Source of the DNA: Sphaerolaimus hirsutus
Lineage: Eukaryota > Nematoda > Chromadorea > Monhysterida > Sphaerolaimidae
Direction of reading: 5' to 3'
DNA: 64,000 nt
NCBI GenBank assembly: GCA_964036195.1
Contig: OZ038458.1
Location: forward strand, 16,567,832-16,631,831
The translations under genes and the position numbers were made by a program. The notes below the pieces were generated by a model, which did no database searches, was not told where the DNA came from, and saw nothing but the letters and a program-made list of their open reading frames with translations. Shown one piece after another: positions 56,401 through 64,000 of this stretch (position 1 is the stretch's first letter; each line of letters begins with the position of its first letter).

Positions 56401-59400
56401 TAAAGTTCCATATCTGCAAGAAAAAACAGTGAAGTATACTCACTAGTTCAGTGTACACACATGCCAAAATTCAGATAAATCGGGCTTTTCGTTCCATAGT
56501 TATAAGCATTTGAAAAATTTGACGTTGTCGATTCGCTTTTTTTGATCAAATTTTTCAAATGCTTATAACTATGGAACGAAAAGCCCGATTTATCTGAAAT
56601 TTGGCATGTGTGTACACTGAACTAGTGAGTATTCTTCACTGTTTTTTCTTGCAGATATGGAACTTTATTCTGGATTTATGGAACTTTTTCACTGTTTTAT
56701 TTGTCGGCACATAACAACGCAGTCTGAACGCAGCTTTAGAAATAAATGGCGGAGCCAAGTACAACCAACATGTTTCGTGCCTGAAAATTTTTTGGAACAA
56801 ATTGTTTTCATCAAAGATGACGTCATGATTGAGTGTTTTCTTTTGAAAAATGCATAGCATGCTGTCCGCGGAGTATAACCAATAAATCTTCCATCCAATG
56901 ACCACCACCTGTCACAGGTACGTGCCAATCTTGTCGTTCGTCAACGCGAACCTGGTGGGGCCGAACAGCAGCGCCCTGGCGAAGACCTCCGCGGGTGGGC
57001 GGAACACGCCCGGCGCGGTGGTGGGCGCCCTGCCGCCGGAGATGGAAGCCAGCACGCTCGCGAGCGGCTTTGTTGTTGAAAAGGCACCAGCTGAGACGTG
57101 CGTTGAATTTCAATGGCTATAGAGCGGAACTTAGCACCGGAAGAGCAACCTGGGGGCAGTTCCGCTCCAAGTGTAAGGTTTAAAGTCAAGTGTCAAATGT
57201 TTTACAAATTTGTCAAATGTTGACAAATGGAAAATCACGTGAAATTTTCAAATGTCATAAAAAATGTCAAAAGTTCAGTAATAAAATGTTTCCTTTTTGT
57301 TTAAATTGACAATTTTTGCATGACATTTGACAATTGACATGACATTTTACTTTGCGGGACTGGTGCGGGACAGCTACCAACTAGCTCACTTGCGTATCAG
57401 AGGCAAAACAAAATAACAATTAAAACCCGTTTTTTCCTAGATATGACGAAATCGGTGGGCTCGAGTCTGTCGTGCGCGAAGTAAAAGAGGCAGTTGAGTT
57501 GCCGCTTACTAATCCGGAGCTGTATACTGAAATGGGTATTCAGCCGCCCTGCGGTGTGATTTTGTACGGCCCTCCAGGCACTGGAAAAACCCTGCTGGCA
57601 AAGGTTGTGTGATGGAAAAGCGCCAGAAAGTTGGCGCCATTAATGGGTGCCAGCGTCATGGCGCCATTCCATCACTAGTTGTGACTATTTATTCATTTGC
57701 ATTATACTTTTTGCATTATTCTTATTCATAGTGTGCTTTTATTTAAACATTTATCAATGAAATAATTTTTGTTTAAGTCATCCATTCAAAGCGCTATTGC
57801 TGTTGGTCGATCATTTCACATAAACGAAAAGAACTGATATGAAATACATCCCATGGGAATCTAAAATACTCAGGCGGTTGCGAACATGACATCGGCAACG
57901 TTTCTGCGCTGCGTCGGCTCGCAGCTGATTCAAAGAACGGCCGGCGACGGGAGCAAGATGGTGCGCGCCCTGTTCCAAATGGCCAGGGACCACGCGCCCA
58001 GTGTGGTCTTCATTGATGAAATCGACGCCATCGGTACAAAGTGAGCACGTGCTTCACAAACACTATCATGAGGTGCCAATCCCTATCCGTGTTAAGTAAA
58101 TATCAGGAAAGTGTCAAGTGTTCGAATAAGTGATAAGGAAAAGAGAAGTGACAGGATGAACTTGTAACTACCGAAAAAGTGGCCATAGTATTTGTCTGAG
58201 TAAGTGTCATTATTCTACGCTTAGTTACTTAAGTTAATACTTAATAATAATCAAGTTAAAATCTAGAACTTGTCCTTGTCGAATTTAGTTTCGGCATGGG
58301 AGGAAACAGTAAAAACTAAATTTTTTACAATTTTTTTACAGAAAATGCAAATTCAGAAAGAATTTTTAGATAAAAAACTTGGAATTCGAAAACTCATTTT
58401 TGAAAACAACTCTAAATATATTCAAACACCTTTCATCAGGGAGTTTGCCATCGTCATGGCGCGGTGCGGAATTGACTCCATCTGATGTTTATTTATCATT
58501 TGAATTCTAACCCATGCAAGAATACTTGCAGGCGATACGACACGACATCGAGCGGCGAGAAGGAGGTGCAGCGCGTGCTGCTCGAGCTGCTCAACCAACT
58601 CGACGGATTCGACTCGCTCGGCGACGTCAAGGTGATCCTGGCCACCAACAGGATAGACACCCTGGACCCGGCACTGATCCGACCCGGTGCCAGTCCTGGA
58701 CCATGTAAAAGACCCTGTAAAGTGCAAAGACCTTGTAAAATGACATGTGCCATGTGAAGGACCATGTAAAGTGTCAAATGTCATGTAAAAGAGCCTGTAA
58801 AGTGTCATGGATATCCTAATCTTATTATATCGTAACAGTAAGATTTGGATACACATGACACTTTACAGGGATTTCTACATGACACATGACATTTTACACG
58901 GTCTTTTACATGACACATGGCCTTTTACAGGATATTTTACACTTTACAGGTTCTTTTACAGGGTCTGGAACTGCCCCCCGGTCGCATAGACCGCAAGATT
59001 GAAGTGCCCGCGCCCGACGAATCCTCCAGAGTTTGTCATTTTAAGTGAAGTTATTGTGTGAATCTAAACTTTTTAAATCCGAAATCACTGCTCAGCGGAA
59101 GATATTCGACATCCACACGAAACAGATGACTCTGGCGAAAGAGGTCACCTACGCCAAGGTGTTCATGAAGGACGAGAACGTCTCCGGCGCCGACATCAAG
59201 GCCGTGTGCACCGAGGCGGGCATGCGCGCTCTGCGAGCCAGGCGCAGGTGCTCTAGAACGTGCTACCGTAGTTATCCTCATAGAAGAGCGCCGTTCTATT
59301 TTTTTCGTCAACTTTTTACCTGCCGTTCTATTGGAGGCTGTCGTTCTATTGGAGGTTGCTGTTTTTTGTTTTCGTGAGCACAAAAACATGCCAAAACCTG

Positions 59401-62400
59401 CCTTTCTATTGGAGGTTTGGTCTATTGGAGGTCTGCCATTCTATTAGAAGAAATACAGTATGCATCTTGTTCCCCACACACTTAAACAATTTTATGACAG
59501 AAAACACACTATTTGTCACGTGGCATTATCGATAAAATATTTATATTTAAGCTGCGTTCAGACTGCAAAATGTGCCGACAAATAAAAAAGTGAAAAAGTT
59601 CCATAAATCCGGAATAAAGTTAGATATCTGCGAGAAAAAACAGTGAAGTATACTCACTTGTTCAGTGTACACACATGCCAAATTTCAGATAAATCGGGCT
59701 TTTCGTTCCATAGTTATAAGTAGTGATGGAAAAGCGCCATGGCTTGTGCTTTGCTCCTATTTCTTTCTTGCAGTCTAAATCAGGGGTTCAGTCTGGCGGG
59801 GGTTGGAGGGGGCTTACGTACCCTATCCCCTGATGGACATCTTACTCCCTGGGATGATATAGCCCTCGAGGACTACATCACCCGGAGGACTACTTCGGCC
59901 CGACTTTTATAACGTGGGATGATGTAGTCCTCCATACAAAATATCTAATTACACTATTGGGGCATCTGTTGGGCCATGGGAATGTGTTTTATACTTCCTT
60001 TTATTTATTGCAATGCAAGAACACTGCTTGCATCAGATCAAAAATATTTATTGACGCGCACGCGTCTGTTAGGCCTATTGACATCGATTATCGGTGTGTC
60101 CAGTTATGGGACTTTCGCCATATTGGATTATTGCGGGGTCAATGGCGTGTGCGGAAAAATACGTCCGCCGCCCGAATTATGTAATTCGCGTGCAGACGTA
60201 TTTATAATCGGATTATTGATTGCGTGGGTGAATGCATGCAACTTCAATACTCAATTTCTCGGCCATTTCTCAGCCGATTTTCACCAATGAACACTTAAAA
60301 TGATCAGAATCACATGGAGATTGCATTTTTATGTTCAGATTATTAAGAATTTGGTAAACTCATGCTAATCATAACAGACAAATCGCCAATATACTACAGA
60401 CAAAACGCGAATGCAACACAGACAAAAAGCGAATGCAACACAGACAAAACGCCAATGGATCACAGACAAAACGCTTTGGCATTTTGCTGTGTTGCATTGG
60501 TGTTTTGTCTGTGTTGCATTCGCTTTTTGTCTGTGTTGCATTCGCGTTTCGTCTGTGTTGAATTGGCGTCTTGTCTGTAGTATATTGGTGATTTGTCTGT
60601 CATGATTACCATGAGTTTACCAAATTCTTAATAATCTGAACACAAAAATGCAATCTCCATGTGATTCTGATCGTTTTAAGTGTTCATTGGTGAAAATCGG
60701 CTGAGAAATGGCCAAGAAATTGAGTTTTGAAGTTGCATGCATTGTTCTACATTTACCGTTATTCATTTTCGTCAGATCTGATCGTTCTGATCGGTCAGAA
60801 CTGATCGTTCTTCGTCAGATCTAGTTGTGTAGAGACTGCAGCAGACCCGCTGGACATCCGACTTAGCAAAGTAAATGCAGTCATATACTCAAAACTCGAA
60901 ACTTGAAACTTACCCATGCAATCGATGCCAATAGGCCTAACAGACGCGTGCGTAATTGTGGCGTGCCACGCGTCAAAAAACATTTTTGATCTGATGCAAG
61001 CGGGTCGCGGGCAACGGGTCAATGTAAGGTCAATATAAAGCAAGGCCGCGTGCCGCATGCCGCGGGTCAATGTAATGCATGCAGTAGGTAAAATATATAT
61101 AATGGGTTGACATAGTCCTCATACAAAAAGGGCTGTCGGCCGATATAGTCCTCGAGGACTATATCATCCCCCGGGGTAAGAAGTCCTTCGGGGGATAAAA
61201 ACCTGTAATCGTTGGAGGGGGGGGGTTACCTCCCCAACAAATGCTCCAGCTATCTATCTATTCCCAGGCCACTCAGCTACCTATCTATCTAACCTGAGGC
61301 TAAATTTTAGGGTACTATTTATCCCTCGAGCCCCCCACCCCCCACCGCAAATCGACCAGATATGTAAATAGATCTCCAGAGCGATTATTTGGGAAATTTT
61401 GCCCCGATTTAGTGGTTGTTTGAATGGGCAAAAATGTTCAATAGACTACTATGACTTCAGCGGTACGTCACTCACAGTTATGCACTCATTTTTCTACCAT
61501 CAAATTGTTGAACAATTTTTTTGGCGCTGGCGCTATTGGCGCTTGGCGCCATTACCCTCTGGCGCCATTGGCGCTTGGCGCTGAGGTTCAGAAAAGCGCC
61601 ATGGCGCTTTTGGCGCTTGGCGCCATTTTGCTCTGGCGCCATTGGCGCTTGGCGCCGGGGTCAGAAAAGCGCCATGGCGCTTTTGGCGCTTGGCGCCGAA
61701 AGCCTGGCGCTTTTTCCATCACTAGTTATAAGCATTTTAAAAATTTGATCAAAAAAGCGAACCCACAACGCAAAATTTTTCAAATGCTCATAACTATGAA
61801 ACGAAATGACCGATTTATCTGAAATTTGGCATGTGAGTGCACCTAACTAGTGAGTATACTTCACTGTTTTTTCTCGCAGATATGGAACTTTATTCCGGAT
61901 TTATGGAACTTTTTCACTATTTTATTTGTCAGCACATTTTGCAGTCTGAACGCAGCTTTAGGCGCTGTTTACACGGATTCTTTGTGACGACAAAAATTGT
62001 GATTTTTTCAACCATATTTTGGGATGAAAACCAATAAGTAGATAGATCGGACGCCTCAATTGATAATTATTTGTTCGACCCCATTACATGGAACAATAAT
62101 TAATTTTTATAGATTACGAAATAATGCACAGTAGATAATGTATTTTTCTTGTTGTCGTAGGTTTGTCGTAGGGTTTGTTCTACGCGGCCTCGCTAGCGAG
62201 GTCGCGTAGAACAAACCCTCCGACAAACCTACGGTTACGACAACATGCAAAAAGTGTGATCTAGTGTGCGTGATTAGGGAAATTATGGAATTTGATGTTT
62301 GCCCCAGGCAGTGAAGCTGGCACAATCACAATCAATTGAGGTATCATCACACATGTAATCTATTTCACGTTGATTCCACAAGAACAGTTGAAAAATTGCA

Positions 62401-63030
62401 TTTTTTTGTCGTCACAGAAAATCCGTGTAAACGCCGCCTAAAGCAGTGTATACACGCTTTCGTGTGCCGACAAAAAAGTTTGGTGGAAAAGTTCCATAAT
62501 TCTGAAATTAAGTTTCATATATCCAAGAAAAAACGGTGAATTGTGCCCACTAGTTAAGTGTACACACATGCCAATTTGCAGATAATTTGAGCATGTCGTT
62601 CAAGAATTATAGGCATTTGAAAATGAATTTTAGTTGTCGGTTCGGTTTTCGTTTTGAAACCGAACCGACAACTGAAATTCATCTTCAAATGCAAATAAGT
62701 TTTGAACGACAGGCTCAAATTATATGCAAATTGGCATGTGTGTAAACTTAACTAGTGAGTATACTTCACTGGCTTTTCCCGCAGATACGGAACTTTATTC
62801 CGGAATTATGGAACTTTCTCGCTTAACTTTTTTGTCGGCACACGAAACCGTGTAAACGACCCTTTAGGTACTCTGGTAAAAGCATGCGGGCGAAGTATTT
62901 AAGCTTGAATAATTAAAGATACGTAGTTGACTAAAAAATTGCCAGATTTGCCACGCTTGAAGACTTCAAGGAAGCCGTCGCTTCCGTTCTTCGCCAGAAC
63001 GAGCCGGGGCATGCGGCTTTCTTCCTGTGA
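53496..63030 (+). CDS. Divergent Rpt2-like 26S proteasome regulatory ATPase
   Basis: Ten exons: 53496-53621 (or to 53670), 54253-54436 (donor uncertain), 54726-54849, 56918-57097, 57441-57603, 57874-58040, 58532-58686, 58981-59030, 59096-59247 and 62946-63030, about 461 residues. Rpt2 is an ATPase of the proteasome base that unfolds substrates and opens the 20S gate. Seen: N-terminal MGNQ (Rpt2 is N-myristoylated at MGQ), [12 protein letters not shown] and DDNHLIV before the OB region, Walker A GPPGTGKT (57568-57591), Walker [14 protein letters not shown], and PALIRPGRIDR with both Arg fingers. Odd: pore loop KYLG of Rpt2 is RTAG here (57934-57945), SELI is SQLI, and the C-terminal L-Y-L is F-F-L. 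The intron before exon 8 is an introner lacking an AG. It is probably a duplicated, specialised paralogue; a pseudogene is possible but no stop or frame break is seen. Confidence 0.82.
53952..54247. mobile_element. CTCGAATAA-family element in intron 1 of the Rpt2-like gene
   Basis: CCGTATATCCTCGAATAA at 53953 and AAGGATATACGG at 54235-54246 are inverted ends. The element stops 6 bp before the exon acceptor at 54253, so it forms nearly the whole 3' part of the intron. Confidence 0.65.
54850..56917. other. Intron 3 of the Rpt2-like gene: nested foldback elements
   Basis: A long-form ACTCGGCGGAC element (54862-56875) was split by a CTCGAATAA-family element (54941-55842, itself containing an inner pair of the same termini at about 55190-55640 with long C and G runs) and by two TTCCATAA foldbacks (about 55915-56335 and 56337-56740). 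Confidence 0.65.
56337..56740. mobile_element. GCGTTCAGACTGC-ended foldback
   Basis: GCTGCGTTCAGACTGCA at the left, GCAGTCTGAACGCAGC at the right. The inner arms TTCCATAAATCCGGAATAAAG and ACACACATGCCAAA pair along almost the full length. Relatives: 55915-56335, 59552-61965 (split) and 62443-62872; the interior is also found at 27345-27545. Confidence 0.7.
57150..57375. mobile_element. Introner-family copy, reverse orientation, intron 4 of the Rpt2-like gene
   Basis: GGGGGCAGTTCCGC at the left, GCGGGACTGGTGCGGG at the right. The ATGTCAAA arms are degraded. Intron splice sites lie outside it. Confidence 0.5.
57611..57680. mobile_element. GGCGCC mini-element, 70 bp
   Basis: TGATGGAAAAGCGCC ... 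GGCGCCATTCCATCACTA. It starts 8 bp after the exon end at 57603. The flanks GTTGTG on both sides suggest an eroded target duplication. Confidence 0.6.
58687..58980 (+). mobile_element. Introner element = intron 7 of the Rpt2-like gene, GT...CG ends
   Basis: Exon CGACCCG is followed by GTGCCAGTCCTGG. The element ends AACTGCCCCCCG and the next exon starts GTCGCATAGACC. The unit GGTGCCAG...CTGCCC is flanked by CCC on both sides, and exact removal restores R-P-G-R-I-D-R, invariant in this ATPase family. No AG within reach keeps frame: the nearest (TTTACAG at about 58961) would add 19 bases. Interior arms: CTGTAAAGTG and GGATATCC/GGATACAC types. Confidence 0.75.
59721..61724. mobile_element. hAT-like element, 2.0 kb, with a giant inner palindrome
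   Basis: TAGTGATGG ... CCATCACTA with the 8-bp duplication GTTATAAG (59713-59720 and 61725-61732). Inside, 60237-60490 pairs with 60495-60747 around ACAGACAAAACGC repeats. Outer arms (CATCAGATCAAAAAT, AGTCCTCGAGGACTA) also pair. GGCGCC arrays at 61525-61710. No transposase frame. Confidence 0.8.
61968..62441. mobile_element. GTTTACACGGATT foldback with perfect central hairpin
   Basis: GCGCTGTTTACACGGATT at the left pairs with AATCCGTGTAAACGCCGC-like sequence at the right. The central stem (about 62158-62242) is centred on CTCGCTAGCGAG with arms GGTTTGTTCTACGCGG and its complement. Confidence 0.65.
62443..62872. mobile_element. CGTGTGCCGACAAAAAAG foldback
   Basis: Left CACGCTTTCGTGTGCCGACA, right TGTCGGCACACGAAACCGTG, centre GTTTTGAAAC palindrome with GGTTCGGTTTTC arms. 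It is almost identical to 55915-56335. Confidence 0.7.
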
Positions 63031-63080
63031 ATCTGTGATCTCATTCAAATCATGCTAATCACCATATTGCTGGAACAAGC

Positions 63081-63086
63081 AATAAA
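63081..63086 (+). terminator. Poly(A) signal of the Rpt2-like gene
   Basis: AATAAA 50 bp after the TGA at 63028-63030. Confidence 0.55.
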
Positions 63087-63463
63087 TGCTTCGAAACCGA
63101 TATCACACCCGATCCGATCCGAGTACTGATGAAAATTCAAATAAAATTGACAAAACCAAAATAAATGTTTTTGCGCGGCGAAAAAACACGGGCGAGCATC
63201 CGCCCAAAATGCAAATTAGGTGTCATCACGAAATATTCCATTTAGCAGTTGCTCAGCTGCTGTGAATCAAGAACCAAAACATGGAAAAACGGATAACCGC
63301 GCGCGGTATTTATTTTAAAAAAGCTGAGCAAACAATTCAACACAGGAAAGGTGCTTTTTATCATGAATTGATTAAGCGATCAGTACAAAAACGTGGGCGC
63401 TGATCATTTCAAACAATTACATATGCGAATAGCGAATGTGATAAGGTCGAATGAAAATCGGTT

Positions 63464-63470
63464 TATAAAG
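63464..63470 (+). promoter_or_regulatory. TATA box of the MIG-18-like gene
   Basis: TATAAAG, 107 bp upstream of the ATG at 63577. Confidence 0.45.
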
Positions 63471-63576
63471 AACCGACCATTTGAAAACTGCAGTTCATTT
63501 CAAACCAAAGTGCAAGCGCGCATATGCCAGTGAAACAACGCTTAAGCTGGCACGTACAGGTCCAAGTTGACTGTGC

Positions 63577-64000
63577 ATGATGAAGTTGGCCACCAAAATG
63601 CTGGCCGTGTTTGTGCCGTTGGTGCTGTTCTCGGCGCCGGCCGACGGCGCAGCCAGGTGCCAGTCCCAAACCCTGTAAAATGCCCTGTAAAATGTCAAGG
63701 TCATGCAAAGTGACAAAAGTGATGTAAAATGCCTTGGCAAATAGCAACTCGGTTGCCATTTTGCAGGGAATTTTACATGACTTTTTACACTTTGCATGAC
63801 ATTAGACACTTTACAGGGCATTTTACACGGTCCGGGACTGCCCCCCAGAGTGGGTGGTCGCGACCCGGTCACGTGCACGCCCGGCGACAAGTGGATCCGC
63901 GACTACATCAAGTACGAGTGCTACACCAACGAGACGATACACAGGGGGATCAAGCCAGTCGCGTGCGCACCAGATAATGAGCTGGATGGAACGATCGTGC
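63577..64000 (+). CDS. Secreted protein with MIG-18-like domain (3' partial)
   Basis: Exons 63577-63656 and 63849 to beyond the window end. Two adjacent ATGs open the frame; I took the first. Residues 1-25 are a signal peptide (hydrophobic MLAVFVPLVLFSA then ADG). The next exon encodes C-TPGDKW-IKYECY-VACAPDN: a cysteine, GDKW, YEC and a final C spaced as in the nematode 'abnormal cell migration protein 18-like fibronectin type I' domain. Such proteins are extracellular, often in basement membranes. The intron (63657-63848) is an introner element placed at the signal-peptide boundary. The assignment rests on pattern memory, and the gene runs out of the window. Confidence 0.7.
63657..63848 (+). 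mobile_element. Introner element = intron 1 of the MIG-18-like gene
   Basis: Exon GCAGCCAG is followed by GTGCCAGTCCC. The element ends GACTGCCCCCCAG before AGTGGG. The unit GGTGCCAGTCC...GGACTGCCC is flanked by CCA twice. Excision restores GCAGCCAGAGTGGG and the frame. Palindromic interior. Canonical GT-AG. Confidence 0.82.

Larger units (their letters stand above)
59248..62945. other. 3.7-kb last intron of the Rpt2-like gene, tandem foldbacks
   Basis: TTCTATTGGAGG repeats (59290-59460, also at 12862-12905), then a GCGTTCAGACTGC foldback (59552-61965) split by a 2-kb hAT-like element (59721-61724), then a foldback with GTTTACACGGATT ends and a GCTAGC-centred hairpin (61968-62441), then a CGTGTGCCGACAAAAAAG foldback (62443-62872). 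No coding exon seen. Confidence 0.65.
63031..63576. other. Intergenic region
   Basis: It holds the poly(A) signal of the ATPase gene and the promoter of the next gene. No repeat of the known families is seen. Confidence 0.5.

Noticed and set aside
60362-60605. Tandem repeat considered as a CRISPR-like array
   Set aside because: Units are a few bases to ~20 bp, mirrored about a centre and lie in a eukaryotic intron; it is a palindrome in a transposable element.
61399-61822. Open frames with ALLALGAI repeats
   Set aside because: GGCGCC-array translation inside the 59721-61724 element.

Overview
This is eukaryotic genomic DNA, most likely from a nematode. Three things point there: a nested gene with a major sperm protein (MSP) domain, a secreted protein whose cysteine/tryptophan pattern fits the nematode MIG-18-like fibronectin type I family, and a giant megalin-type receptor like nematode LRP-1. 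Exons are GC-rich and introns AT-rich. Introns run from about 60 bp to over 6 kb and are packed with short palindromic non-autonomous DNA transposons. I cannot name the species.

Layout. 1-2566: repeats upstream of the first visible exon. 2567-52222 (+): at least 70 exons of a megalin/LRP1-type receptor, truncated at its 5' end by the window. The visible order is 6 LDL class A repeats, EGF pair, 2 propellers, 8 class A, EGF pair, 4 propellers, 10 class A, EGF pair, 1 propeller, 11 class A, EGF pair, 1 propeller with a furin-type site, EGFs, a transmembrane helix and a tail with FxNPxY, proline-rich and S-D-V C-terminal signals. Two antisense genes sit inside its introns: a secreted saposin B-type protein (14551-19733, -) and a small MSP-domain protein (33859-36430, -). 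53496-63030 (+): a divergent Rpt2-like 26S proteasome ATPase with an intact Walker A and Walker B but no pore-loop aromatic. 63577-end (+): the start of a secreted protein with a MIG-18-like domain.

The most unusual signal is a family of near-palindromic elements (ends GGTGCCAGTCC / GGACTGCCC, 3-bp target duplication). In four different genes-or-exon contexts one copy is exactly one intron: the element end supplies the GT donor and the duplicated target supplies the acceptor. Three of these introns are GT-AG. The fourth, inside the Arg-finger region of the Rpt2-like gene, restores the reading frame only if spliced with a CG acceptor. This looks like intron creation by a MITE (introner behaviour), with one possible non-canonical intron.

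The other repeat classes include hAT-like elements with exact 8-bp target duplications and strange low-complexity interiors (A/T runs, ATATCG, GGCGCC), mariner-like MITEs, and several foldback families nested inside one another. No rRNA, tRNA, CRISPR array or transposase gene was recognised. All exon boundaries were read by eye from splice signals, frame continuity and domain patterns. They are predictions without transcript support.
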